A stretch of DNA of 64,000 nucleotides from Thermophilibacter mediterraneus (GTDB taxonomy: Bacteria > Actinomycetota > Coriobacteriia > Coriobacteriales > Atopobiaceae), in NCBI RefSeq assembly GCF_900119385.1, contig NZ_FPKO01000008.1, positions 62,001-126,000 of the forward strand. The letters are read 5' to 3'. The stretch's first letter is position 1. Each line of letters begins with the position of its first letter. Below the pieces are notes generated by a model. The model made no database searches. It worked only from the letters and a program-made list of their open reading frames with translations, and was not told where the DNA came from. Positions 8,358 through 15,977 of this stretch are shown here, in pieces. A program made the translations under genes and the position numbers.

Positions 8358-9736
8358 GCACCGCCCTCGGCATCCTCTCCGCCCTGTTCTGGGGCGTCAT
8401 CGTCCTGTCGCTCCTCGTCTTTCTCCACGAGGGGGGCCACTACCTCGCCGCCCGTGCCTTCAACGTGCGCGCGACGGAGTTCTTCCTCGGGCTGCCCTGC
8501 CGCCTCAGGCTCTCCCGCAGGAGCCGCTCGGTCGGCACGGAGTTCGGGGTCACCCCGATCCTGCTCGGCGGCTACACGCGCATCTGCGGCATGGAGGGCG
8601 CGAGCGACGAGCTGCTCTCCGACGCCCTCGCCATCGTCATGCGAGAGGGGCGCGTCAGCGCGGCCGACGTCGGTCGCGAGCTCAACGTGGGCGGGGACCG
8701 CACCTACCGGCTGCTCGCGACCCTGAGCGACTGGGCCTCCATACGACCCTACTACGACCCCGAGCTCGGCGAGCGCCCCGACCAGGGCACCTACCCGGCG
8801 GCCTTCGAGACCCTCGCCCGCGACGGGGCCCATCGCACCGAGTACGACCGCGGCCACGACTTCTCGACGCCCGGCTCGACCGCCGCCGGGCAGCCGCACC
8901 CGCTCGGCATGAGCGCCGGGGAGTTCCTCGAGCTCGAGCGCTCCCACACCTACCTCGGCGTCGGGTTCCTCAGGCGCGTCGCCATGCTCGTCGCCGGCCC
9001 GCTCGTCAACGTCGCGCTCGCCTTCGTGCTCGTCACCGCGGCGTACCTCGTGCAGGAGTACCGCTACTCGCCCAACGTGAGCACCGTCGGGTCGGTGGCG
9101 CAGGGCTCGGTCGCCGCGGCGGCGGGGGTCGAGGAGGGGGACACGATCACGCGCGTCGGGGACACGTCGGTCGAGACCTGGGACGAGCTCGCCGAGGCAC
9201 TCGCGCCCCACCTCTCGTCCGGGACCGACGTCGAGCTCACCTGCGAGCGCGAAGGCGCCGAGCGCACCGTCCTTCTCGACCTTCCCGACGGAGAGGCGAC
9301 CGAGGACGCCGGGCTGCTCCCGGTCGTGGTCTCCTACCACCTCACGCTTCCCCAGGCCGTGCGGGCCACCGTCTCCTACACCGTCCGGGCGGCGACCTAC
9401 GTGTCGCAGCTCATCCAGCCGGCGCACACCATGGAGGTGCTCGACCAGTCGAGCTCGATCGTGGGCATCTCGGCCATGGCCTCGCAGGCCGCCTCCGACG
9501 GCCCCTTCTCGCTCATGGTGGTCGTCGCCGCCGTCTCGATGTCGCTCGGCTTCATGAACCTGCTGCCCATCCCGCCCTTCGACGGCGGAAAGATCTTGAT
9601 CGAGGTCATCCAGCTCGTCATCAGGCGACCGCTCGGGGAGCGCGCCCAGACCGCGCTCAACTACCTCGGGCTCGCGTTCATCCTCTTCGTGTTCGTCGTC
9701 GTCCTGAGAAACGACATCGTCCGATTCGTGTTCTGA
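8354..9736 (+). CDS. rseP: RIP metalloprotease RseP/RasP with an inserted domain
   Basis: A site-2 intramembrane zinc protease (460 aa) that cleaves membrane-embedded regulators or remnant signal peptides. HEGGH (residues 25-29) is in the first membrane segment, the conserved LVAGPLVN stretch follows, a PDZ domain spans roughly 240-310, and the second metal motif is LLPIPPFDGGK near residue 400. The TTG start overlaps the dxr stop. Unusually, about 110 residues (83-195) are inserted between the GGYTRICGME loop and the LRRVAMLVAGP helix. Residues 85-130 of this insert read like a winged-helix domain (ALAIVMREGRVSAADVGREL, then LNVGGDRTYRLLATL), so the protein exceeds the usual size. Confidence 0.93.
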   Translation: MSTALGILSALFWGVIVLSLLVFLHEGGHYLAARAFNVRATEFFLGLPCRLRLSRRSRSVGTEFGVTPILLGGYTRICGMEGASDELLSDALAIVMREGRVSAADVGRELNVGGDRTYRLLATLSDWASIRPYYDPELGERPDQGTYPAAFETLARDGAHRTEYDRGHDFSTPGSTAAGQPHPLGMSAGEFLELERSHTYLGVGFLRRVAMLVAGPLVNVALAFVLVTAAYLVQEYRYSPNVSTVGSVAQGSVAAAAGVEEGDTITRVGDTSVETWDELAEALAPHLSSGTDVELTCEREGAERTVLLDLPDGEATEDAGLLPVVVSYHLTLPQAVRATVSYTVRAATYVSQLIQPAHTMEVLDQSSSIVGISAMASQAASDGPFSLMVVVAAVSMSLGFMNLLPIPPFDGGKILIEVIQLVIRRPLGERAQTALNYLGLAFILFVFVVVLRNDIVRFVF

Positions 9737-9747
9737 GAGGGGGCCAC

Positions 9748-10827
9748 ATGAGCGAGAAGAACGCGCGGGCGCCGCGCGAGCTGACCCGTCCCGTGCGCGT
9801 CGGGGACGTCGTGGTGGGGGGCGGCGCCCCGGTCTCGGTGCAGTCCATGTGCACGACCGACACGGCCGACGCCGCCTCGACGCTCGCGCAGATCCGCTCC
9901 CTCGCCGAGGCGGGCTGCGAGATCGTGCGCGTCGCGGTGCCCGACGCCGCGGCGCTCGACGGGTTCGGGGCCGTCTGCGAGGCCTCGCCCCTGCCCGTCG
10001 TGGCGGACATCCACTTCGACCACCGCCTCGCCATCGAGGCGTGCCGCCGCGGAGCCGCGGCGCTGCGCGTGAACCCCGGCAACATCGGGGACTGGGCGCG
10101 CGTCGACGCGGTCATCGACGAGGCGGGCGCCGCGGGCGTCCCCATCCGGATCGGCGTCAACGCCGGCTCGCTCGACCCCGCCTTCGCCGAGCGGGAGGAC
10201 CTCACCCACGTCGAGAAGCTCGTGGGCTCGGCGACGGCCTTCGTCGAGCACTTCCGCGACCGCGGCTTTTTCGACGTCGTGCTCTCCGCCAAGGCGCACG
10301 GCGTCCCCACCACCGTTGAGGTGAACCGCGCGCTCTCGCGCGAGCTGCCCGACGTGCCGCTGCACGTCGGCGTGACCGAGGCCGGGACGGCCCGGCAGGG
10401 GACCGTCAAGAACGCCGCCGCGATCGGGACCCTGCTCATGGAGGGCATCGGCGACACGATGCGCCTGTCGCTCACGGCCGACCCGGTCGAGGAGGTCAAC
10501 GTCGCGTGGGACCTGCTCTCGGCCGTGGGCCTCAGGCGCCTGCGCCCCGAGCTCGTGAGCTGCCCCACCTGCGGGCGCTGCCAGTGGGACCTCATGGGCG
10601 TCGCCGCCGAGGTCGAGCGCCGGCTCGCCGGCGTGCGGGCCCCCATCACCGTCGCCGTCATGGGCTGCGTGGTGAACGGCCCCGGCGAGGCCAGGGGCGC
10701 CGACATCGGCCTCGCGGGCGGGCGCGGCAGGGCGGTGCTGTTCGCCGCCGGCGAGCGCCTCCGGACCGTCGACGAGGCCGACGCGGTCGACGAGCTCTTC
10801 GCCGAGATCGACCGGCGCTTCTCGTAG
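9748..10827 (+). CDS. ispG: (E)-4-hydroxy-3-methylbut-2-enyl-diphosphate synthase
   Basis: IspG (359 aa) reductively opens MEcPP to HMBPP using a [4Fe-4S] cluster and flavodoxin/ferredoxin electrons. The TIM-barrel half shows the N-terminal VQSMCTTDT and ADIHFDHRLA motifs. The cluster half has SCPTCGRCQ and MGCVVNGPGEARGADIG, which supply the cluster cysteines and the conserved NGPGEA. A GAGAGGGGG stretch precedes the ATG. It follows rseP after 11 bases. Codons 2-5 contain the 11-mer GCGAGAAGAAC discussed under findings. Confidence 0.96.
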   Translation: MSEKNARAPRELTRPVRVGDVVVGGGAPVSVQSMCTTDTADAASTLAQIRSLAEAGCEIVRVAVPDAAALDGFGAVCEASPLPVVADIHFDHRLAIEACRRGAAALRVNPGNIGDWARVDAVIDEAGAAGVPIRIGVNAGSLDPAFAEREDLTHVEKLVGSATAFVEHFRDRGFFDVVLSAKAHGVPTTVEVNRALSRELPDVPLHVGVTEAGTARQGTVKNAAAIGTLLMEGIGDTMRLSLTADPVEEVNVAWDLLSAVGLRRLRPELVSCPTCGRCQWDLMGVAAEVERRLAGVRAPITVAVMGCVVNGPGEARGADIGLAGGRGRAVLFAAGERLRTVDEADAVDELFAEIDRRFS

Positions 10828-10923
10828 CCGCGAGGGGCGGGGGCCTGCGCCTCGCGCGTCCTTCTCGCCGGCTTGGCGTAGAATCGTGTGCGTCGCACCG
10901 ATCCCACCGGAAGGAAGACGCAC

Positions 10924-12639
10924 GTGAAGCGCTACCAGAAGATGTCCCAGCTCTACGCCCCCACGCTCAAGGAGGACCCCGCCGAGGCCGAGCTCGCGAG
11001 CCACCGGCTGCTCCTGCGCGCCGGCATGATCCGCAAGACCGCCGCCGGCCTCTACAGCTACCTGCCGCTCGCATGGAGGTCGATCCGCAAGATCGAGGCC
11101 GTCATCCGCGACGAGATGGAGGCCATCGGGGCCCAGGAGATGATGGTCCCCATCCTCACGCCCGCCGAGCTCTGGCACGAGTCGGGCCGCTGGGACGCCT
11201 ACGGCCCCGAGCTCATGCGCATCGCCGACCGCCACGGGCGCGAGTTCGCACTCGGCCCCACGCACGAGGAGACCTTCACCGACCTCGTCAAGAACGAGCT
11301 GCGCTCCTACAAGCAGCTGCCGGTCACCCTCTACCAGATCCAGGACAAGTTCCGCGACGAGATGCGCCCGCGCTTCGGCCTCATGCGCGGACGCGAGTTC
11401 ATCATGAAGGACGCCTACAGCTTCTCGGCGACGCAGGAGTCGCTCCAGGAGTGCTACGAGCAGGAGAAGGCCGCCTACGCGAGGATCGCCGAGCGCTGCG
11501 GCATCTACGCCCTCCCCGTCGTCGCCGACTCCGGCCAGATCGGCGGCGACACCTCCGTCGAGTTCATGGCGCTCGCCGAGTCCGGCGAGGCCGAGCTCGT
11601 CTACTGCGACTGCGGCTTCGCGGCCGACGTCGAGGCCGCCGCGACGCGCGTCCCCGTGAGCGAGGGGCCGGGCGACGGCGAGCTCGCCAAGGTCCACACG
11701 CCCGGCCTCGGGTCGATCGAGGCCGTCGCGGGGTTCTTCGGCTTCCCCGAGAACGGCACCCGCAAGTCGCTCGCGCTCGTCGCCGAGGACGGCACGCGCG
11801 TCGTGGCCATCGTGCCCGGCGACCACGAGCTCAACGAGATCAAGGCCGAGCACCTCTTCGGCGCCTATCACCTCATGAGCGACGAGGAGCTCGAGGAGGC
11901 GGGCCTCTTCAAGGGCTTCATCGGGCCCGTCGGCCTCCCGCAGGGCGTGCGCCTGGTCTGCGACGAGTCCCTGCGCGAGAGCGTGAGCTGGACCTGCGGC
12001 GCCAACGAGGTCGACTACCACTACACCGGCGCGCGCCCCGGCCGCGACTTCACGGTGGACGAGTGGGCCGACCTCGTGAGCGTGAAGGCCGGCGACCCCT
12101 GCCCGCACTGCGGCGCCGCCCTCAAGAGCGCCCGGGGCATCGAGATCTCCCAGGTCTTCCAGCTCGGCACCAAGTACTCCGAGTCCATGGGGGCGACCTT
12201 CGCCGACGAGGACGGCACGGAGCGCCCGTTCCTCATGGGCTGCTACGGCATCGGCGTCTCGCGCACCCTGGCGGCCGTGGTGGAGCAGCACAGCGACGAG
12301 CACGGCATCAGCTGGCCCGTGTGCGTGGCCCCCTACGAGGTCGAGGTCGTGCCGCTTGCCGTGGGCGACGACGTGGTCGCCCCCGTTGCCGAGCGCCTGG
12401 TAGAGGAGCTCGGCGCCGCGGACCTCGAGGTCCTTCTCGACGACCGCAAGGAGCGCCCCGGCGTCAAGTTCGCCGACGCCGACCTCATCGGCATCCCGTA
12501 CCAGGTCATCCTGGGCAAGCGCGGCGTGGCTGCCGGCATGGCCGAGGTCAAGGTCCGCGAGACGGGCGAGCGCCTTGACGTGCCGATGGACGAGGTCGCG
12601 TCCTGGCTCGCCGAGCGCGTGGTGCCCGCGCGCGCCTAG
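10924..12639 (+). CDS. proS: Prolyl-tRNA synthetase
   Basis: A class II synthetase of the long bacterial type (571 aa) that charges tRNA-Pro and edits Ala-tRNA-Pro. Seen are the N-terminal catalytic segments (LLRAGMIRKTAAGLYSYLPL, GPTHEETFTDLV, RDEMRPRFGLMRGREFIMKD), the editing insertion (about residues 220-400), motif 3 (MGCYGIGVSRTLAA) and the anticodon-binding domain. I chose the GTG at 10924, which has GGAAGGA upstream; an upstream in-frame GTG at 10888 would add twelve atypical residues. TAGAAT at 10879-10884 is a possible -10 box, suggesting a separate promoter after ispG. Confidence 0.96.
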   Translation: MKRYQKMSQLYAPTLKEDPAEAELASHRLLLRAGMIRKTAAGLYSYLPLAWRSIRKIEAVIRDEMEAIGAQEMMVPILTPAELWHESGRWDAYGPELMRIADRHGREFALGPTHEETFTDLVKNELRSYKQLPVTLYQIQDKFRDEMRPRFGLMRGREFIMKDAYSFSATQESLQECYEQEKAAYARIAERCGIYALPVVADSGQIGGDTSVEFMALAESGEAELVYCDCGFAADVEAAATRVPVSEGPGDGELAKVHTPGLGSIEAVAGFFGFPENGTRKSLALVAEDGTRVVAIVPGDHELNEIKAEHLFGAYHLMSDEELEEAGLFKGFIGPVGLPQGVRLVCDESLRESVSWTCGANEVDYHYTGARPGRDFTVDEWADLVSVKAGDPCPHCGAALKSARGIEISQVFQLGTKYSESMGATFADEDGTERPFLMGCYGIGVSRTLAAVVEQHSDEHGISWPVCVAPYEVEVVPLAVGDDVVAPVAERLVEELGAADLEVLLDDRKERPGVKFADADLIGIPYQVILGKRGVAAGMAEVKVRETGERLDVPMDEVASWLAERVVPARA

Positions 12640-12709
12640 TCAGCCCCTGCCCCGGCGGCGTCTGCCCCGGGGCACCTTTCTATCAAGAGGCACCACCGAG
12701 AGGAGCACC

Positions 12710-13735
12710 ATGACCTACTCAGAGCTCGCCGCCGCCGCGCGCGGCCAGATCGGTCCCTTCTGCCGCGCCTGCCCCGTCTGCGACGGGCGCGCCTGCTCGG
12801 GCGTCATGCCCGGCCCGGGCGACAAGGGCGTGGGGCACGTCGCGCGGCGCAACTGGGAGGCCTGGCAGGGCGTGCGGGTGTGCATGGACACGCTGCACGA
12901 CCCGTTCGAGGCCGACACCTCGGCCACGGTGCTCGGGCGCGACCTCTCGCTCCCGGTGATGGTGGGCCCCGTCGGCGACGTCCAGCGCCACTACGGCGAG
13001 AAGTACGACACGGTCTCGTACAACCGGTGCGTGCTCTCGGCCGCCGCCTCCGCCGGCACGATCGCGCTCACCGGCGACGGGCTCGACGGCTCGATCATGA
13101 CCCAGGCGTGCGACGTCATCGCGGAGCTCGGCGGCGCGGGCGTGACGACGGTGAAGCCCTGGGACGAGCGGACCCTCGCCCGCAAGCTCGACGAGGCGCT
13201 CGCCTGCGGCCCGGTGGCCGTGGCCATGGACATCGACGCGGCGGGGCTGCCCTTCCTGCGCGGGCAGCAGCCCCCCGCGGGAGCCAAGTCCGCGGCCCAG
13301 GTGGGCGAGGTCGCCGCGCGGTGCCACGACGCGGGCGTCCCGTTCGTGCTCAAGGGCGTCATGACCGCCCGCGCCGCCGAGCGCGCCGCCCGGGTGGGCG
13401 TCGACGCGGTCGTGGTCTCCAACCACGGCGGGCGCGTGCTCGACGGGACGCCCGCCACCGCCGAGGTGCTGCCCGAGGTCGCCGCCGCGGTCGGTGGCGA
13501 CGTCTGCGTGCTCGTTGACGGCGGCATCCGCAGCGGGCTCGACGTCTTCCGCGCGCTCGCGCTGGGCGCCGACGCGTGCCTGGTGTGCCGGCCCTTCGTG
13601 GTGGCCGCCTTCGGCGGGGGAGCGGAGGGCGTGCGCGCCCTGCTCGACGAGATCCGCTCCGGGCTCGCCGACGCCATGGAGATGTGCGGAGCGCCCACGG
13701 TGCGCGACATCACCCGCGACATGATCTGGGGCTAG
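12710..13735 (+). CDS. FMN-dependent alpha-hydroxy-acid oxidizing protein
   Basis: A TIM-barrel flavoprotein of the lactate-oxidase / glycolate-oxidase / L-lactate dehydrogenase superfamily (341 aa). The C-terminal half has VVSNHGGRVLDG (substrate-binding His/Arg pair), LVDGGIRSGLDVFRAL and ALGADACLVCRPF, the FMN-phosphate region. The N-terminus carries a cysteine cluster (CRACPVCDGRACSGVMPG) not found in classic aerobic oxidases, a trait I recall from anaerobe members of the family. The substrate is unknown, and in an anaerobe it more likely passes electrons to an acceptor other than oxygen. AGAGGAG precedes the ATG. It stands alone after proS. Confidence 0.85.
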   Translation: MTYSELAAAARGQIGPFCRACPVCDGRACSGVMPGPGDKGVGHVARRNWEAWQGVRVCMDTLHDPFEADTSATVLGRDLSLPVMVGPVGDVQRHYGEKYDTVSYNRCVLSAAASAGTIALTGDGLDGSIMTQACDVIAELGGAGVTTVKPWDERTLARKLDEALACGPVAVAMDIDAAGLPFLRGQQPPAGAKSAAQVGEVAARCHDAGVPFVLKGVMTARAAERAARVGVDAVVVSNHGGRVLDGTPATAEVLPEVAAAVGGDVCVLVDGGIRSGLDVFRALALGADACLVCRPFVVAAFGGGAEGVRALLDEIRSGLADAMEMCGAPTVRDITRDMIWG

Positions 13736-13775
13736 CGGGGGCGCCCGGGGGCGCGGCGCCGGGCGCACGGCGGCG

Positions 13776-13803
13776 GGCCGCACAATTCCGGAATTGTGCG
13801 GCC
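13776..13803. repeat. 28-bp perfect palindrome (PAL1)
   Basis: A perfect 14+14 palindrome around GCACAATTCC/GGAATTGTGC, flanked by GGCC, 40 bases after the hydroxy-acid oxidase stop. There is no T-tract on either side, so a simple intrinsic terminator is unlikely. Its core is shared with the larger palindrome at 13872-13915. The 13,736-14,060 interval otherwise holds no recognisable gene. Confidence 0.85.
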
Positions 13804-13871
13804 GACGGCGCGCATTGGAGGCATTCTTTGTCCGGAGAGAGGCGTTTATCTGGCCTTTCTTCGTCCGCCGG

Positions 13872-13915
13872 CGCCCCCCTCCCGCACAATTTCGAAATTG
13901 TGCGGGAGGGGGGCG
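13872..13915. repeat. 44-bp perfect palindrome (PAL2)
   Basis: A perfect 22+22 palindrome centred between 13893 and 13894. The core CCGCACAATTTC/GAAATTGTGCGG differs from PAL1 only in the two bases flanking the centre. The outer arms are runs of C and G. Possible roles are a protein-binding operator, an RNA hairpin ending both neighbouring transcripts, or the remnant of a small mobile unit. It lies between the hydroxy-acid oxidase and the convergently oriented methyltransferase. Confidence 0.85.
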
Positions 13916-14060
13916 TCCTCGGTAGCTAATGCCGCGGGAGAGGGCGTCCTCTCGAGGAGGAGCACCGAGGGAGGGGAGTCCTCTCGGGAGTATCCCCCGC
14001 GGGCGAGTTGCTGCCGCGTCCCGCGCCGCGCGGCGCCCCCGAACCCTGCGCAGCGGCAGG

Positions 14061-14693
14061 TCAGGCGCGCGCCTGGCCCCGCGGGATCGCGATGATGCCG
14101 GCGCAGGGCGACACGCGCTCGAAGGTCGCCGCAGGGAACTCGCGGCTCAGCTCGTCGAACACGAAGTAGATCTCGTCCTCGTCCCAGGCGTCGCCCGCGG
14201 CGGCGCGGCATGACTCGAGCTCCGCGCGCGTGCGGAACGCCACGTCCCCCACGAGCACGACCCCGTCCTCGGAGAGCAGCCCGAGCAGCGCGCGAATCAG
14301 CGCGAACTTGCGAGCGTCGTCGAGGTGATGCAGGGAGTAGGTCGCCACGACGGCGTCATAGGGGCCGTCGGCGAGCTCCGGCGCGAGCCCGTCGGCGAGG
14401 TCGCCCCTCACGAGGCGCGCCCGGGGCATCTTCTCGCGCGCGATGCCCACCATGCGGGTCGAGAAGTCCTGGCCCGATACCTCGCAGCCCGCGTCATAGA
14501 GCCGAGAGGCGAGCATGGCCGTCCCAAAGCCCAGGTCGAGCACGCGGGCGCCTCGACGGGCCGTCACGCGCGAGAAGATGCTGTCCATGACGCGCTCGTA
14601 GCCGGCGAAGGGGTACGCCCCCGCCGCGTCGGACGCCGCGACGCTCTGGTCGTAGCGGTCGGCCCAGTCGTCAAAGTCTCTCTCGCCCAGCAT
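14061..14693 (-). CDS. Class I SAM-dependent methyltransferase, substrate unknown
   Basis: A 210-residue Rossmann-fold methyltransferase. Motif I is RVLDLGFGTAMLASRL (SAM binding), then CEVSGQDFSTRMV (acidic residue after strand 2), and DAVVATYSLHHLDD (motif IV region, UbiE/BioC-like). The N-terminus MLGERDFDDWADRYDQSV resembles YrrT/UbiE-type small-molecule methyltransferases. I chose the ATG at 14693 because GGACGGAGGG lies just upstream; a TTG at 14711 is also in frame. The gene is monocistronic and convergent with the hydroxy-acid oxidase. Confidence 0.85.
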   Translation of the reverse strand: MLGERDFDDWADRYDQSVAASDAAGAYPFAGYERVMDSIFSRVTARRGARVLDLGFGTAMLASRLYDAGCEVSGQDFSTRMVGIAREKMPRARLVRGDLADGLAPELADGPYDAVVATYSLHHLDDARKFALIRALLGLLSEDGVVLVGDVAFRTRAELESCRAAAGDAWDEDEIYFVFDELSREFPAATFERVSPCAGIIAIPRGQARA

Positions 14694-14771
14694 GCGCCCT
14701 CCGTCCGTCAATCTTGCAGCATTGTACGGCCCCGAGCCCGCCGCATCGCGGAGACTTTTTCAAATTGGGGG

Positions 14772-14799
14772 TTGACCGCTCCGCGCACTCTGGTAATAT
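14772..14799 (+). promoter_or_regulatory. Promoter of tRNA-Ala(GGC) copy 1
   Basis: TTGACC (14772-14777) and TAATAT (14794-14799) are separated by 16 bases, and the tRNA begins 20 bases after the -10 box. This is a strong, near-consensus promoter. Confidence 0.7.
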
Positions 14800-14818
14800 T
14801 CTCTTCGCACCAACTCAC

Positions 14819-14894
14819 GGGGATATAGCTCAGTTGGGAGAGCGCGTGACTGGCAGTCACGAGGTCAGGGGTTCGAACCCCCTTATCTCCACCA
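14819..14894 (+). tRNA. tRNA-Ala (anticodon GGC), copy 1
   Basis: A complete 76-nt cloverleaf with encoded CCA. The acceptor stem GGGGATA/TATCTCC contains the G3-U70 pair that specifies alanine; the anticodon loop is CTGGCAG (GGC) and the T loop is TTCGAAC. An apparently identical copy is at 19432-19507, followed there by a similar terminator. Confidence 0.97.
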
Positions 14895-14904
14895 TGTAAC
14901 CACT

Positions 14905-14931
14905 GGCGGCGGCTTCGGTCGCCGCCTTTTT
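14905..14931 (+). terminator. Intrinsic terminator after tRNA-Ala copy 1
   Basis: GGCGGCGGC-TTCG-GTCGCCGCC forms a nine-pair stem (one G-U) with a stable TTCG tetraloop, followed by TTTTT. It sits between two tRNA genes. Confidence 0.85.
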
Positions 14932-14937
14932 CATAGC

Positions 14938-15013
14938 GGGCTCTTGGCGCAACGGTTAGCGCAGGGGACTCATAATCCCTGGGTTGGGGGTTCGAATCCC
15001 TCAGGGCCCACCA
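14938..15013 (+). tRNA. tRNA with anticodon CAT (elongator Met or Ile2)
   Basis: A 76-nt cloverleaf with encoded CCA. The acceptor stem is GGGCTCT/AGGGCCC, the anticodon loop CTCATAA (CAT), the D loop AACGGTTA and the T loop TTCGAAT. Body and acceptor resemble lysidine-modified tRNA-Ile2 at least as much as elongator tRNA-Met; it is not an initiator because the first pair G1-C72 is matched. A TilS/MetG identity check is needed to separate the two. A decayed relative follows the second tRNA-Ala at 19552. Confidence 0.9.
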
Positions 15014-15021
15014 CAAAAGAC

Positions 15022-15064
15022 GCAGGTCAGAGGCTATAAACGTCTCTGACCTGCTTTCGTTTTA
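15022..15064 (+). terminator. Intrinsic terminator after the CAT tRNA
   Basis: GCAGGTCAGAG pairs perfectly with CTCTGACCTGC across an 11-base loop and is followed by a T-rich tail (TTTCGTTTTA). Confidence 0.85.
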
Positions 15065-15250
15065 TGTGGCCACCCGCTGGGCTCCGCTAAACATAGTCGC
15101 GCGCCCCCGCAGCGGCACCTTATGAAAACGTCACCTCGCCACAAGGGCGCCCCATGGCACGCGGCCGGAGGTCCCCGTACAATGAGACAAAGCGACGCAC
15201 CGCCGTCGCCGGGCGGCCGCGCCCGGCAGGAGGAGAGGGGGCGAGGGGCC

Positions 15251-15916
15251 ATGAGGGTCGTTCTGAGGGCGCTGAGGCGCCTCCTGCTCGTCCTTCTTGC
15301 CGTCGGCGCCCTCGCGGCGGGCATCGTGACGCTGAGGGGCTACGGCCTCTACCACGAGGCGCTCGGGCGCGCGCCCATCGAGCAGACCGTCGAGGCGGTG
15401 CGGGCGGGCGAGGGGTACGTGACGCTCGCGGAGCTGCCGCAGACCTACCTCGACGCCGTGGTCGCCATCGAGGACCACCGCTTCTACGACCACCCAGGCT
15501 TCGACGTCATCGCGATCTGCCGGGCCGCGTGGCACGACCTCACGACGCTCTCCCTCGAGCAGGGCGGGTCGACCATCACGCAGCAGCTCGCCAAGAACCT
15601 GTTCTTCTCGCAGGACAAGGACTTCTCGCGCAAGGTCGCCGAGGTGTTCATGGCGGTCGACCTCGAGGGGCGCTACTCGAAGGAGGAGATCCTCGAGCTC
15701 TACGTGAACACGTCCTACTTCGGTGACGGGCTCACGGGCATCGGCCCGGCCGCCCGGGGCTACCTCGGCAAGGAGCCGATCGACATGACCCGCGACGAGT
15801 GCGCCCTCATGGCAGGGCTCCCCAACGCCCCCGGCGTGCTCTCGGCCGACCCCGAGCTCGCGCGCGAGCGCGCGCTGCTCGTGCTGGGGCAGATGGAGAA
15901 GTACGGGCTGGGCTGA
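15251..15916 (+). CDS. mtgA: Monofunctional biosynthetic peptidoglycan transglycosylase
   Basis: A GT51 glycosyltransferase (221 aa) that polymerises lipid II into glycan strands on the outer membrane face without a penicillin-binding domain. One N-terminal membrane anchor (residues 5-30, RRLLLVLLAVGALAAG) is followed by the catalytic VAIEDHRFYDHPGFD (first Glu) and GGSTITQQLAKNLFF motifs, then RKVAEVFMAVDLE. The length suits MtgA. I chose the ATG at 15251 (GGAGGAGAGGGGGCG upstream); an in-frame ATG at 15122 would give an unlikely hydrophilic leader. TACAAT at 15178-15183 is a plausible -10 box. Confidence 0.92.
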   Translation: MRVVLRALRRLLLVLLAVGALAAGIVTLRGYGLYHEALGRAPIEQTVEAVRAGEGYVTLAELPQTYLDAVVAIEDHRFYDHPGFDVIAICRAAWHDLTTLSLEQGGSTITQQLAKNLFFSQDKDFSRKVAEVFMAVDLEGRYSKEEILELYVNTSYFGDGLTGIGPAARGYLGKEPIDMTRDECALMAGLPNAPGVLSADPELARERALLVLGQMEKYGLG

Positions 15917-15977
15917 GGGGCTGAGAGGCGGGGCGCGGGCGGCCGCCGGAACACCCGACGGCCGCGGGTCGCACGCC

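Noticed and set aside
9661-12303. An 880-codon minus-strand frame across ispG and proS
   Set aside because: Same cause: long reverse frames are common at this GC content; it has no family resemblance, and the plus-strand genes are secure.
13736-14060. Coding potential in the palindrome region
   Set aside because: Open frames here read through perfect palindromes and give Arg/Pro-rich products without start signals or similarity.
14693-14711. TTG at 14711 as the methyltransferase start
   Set aside because: It would lie within ten bases of a TACAAT box and lacks a ribosome-binding site; the ATG at 14693 has GGAGGG just upstream.
14938-15013. Initiator tRNA-fMet
   Set aside because: The first acceptor pair is a matched G-C and the anticodon stem lacks the three G-C pairs of initiators, so elongator Met or Ile2 is more likely.
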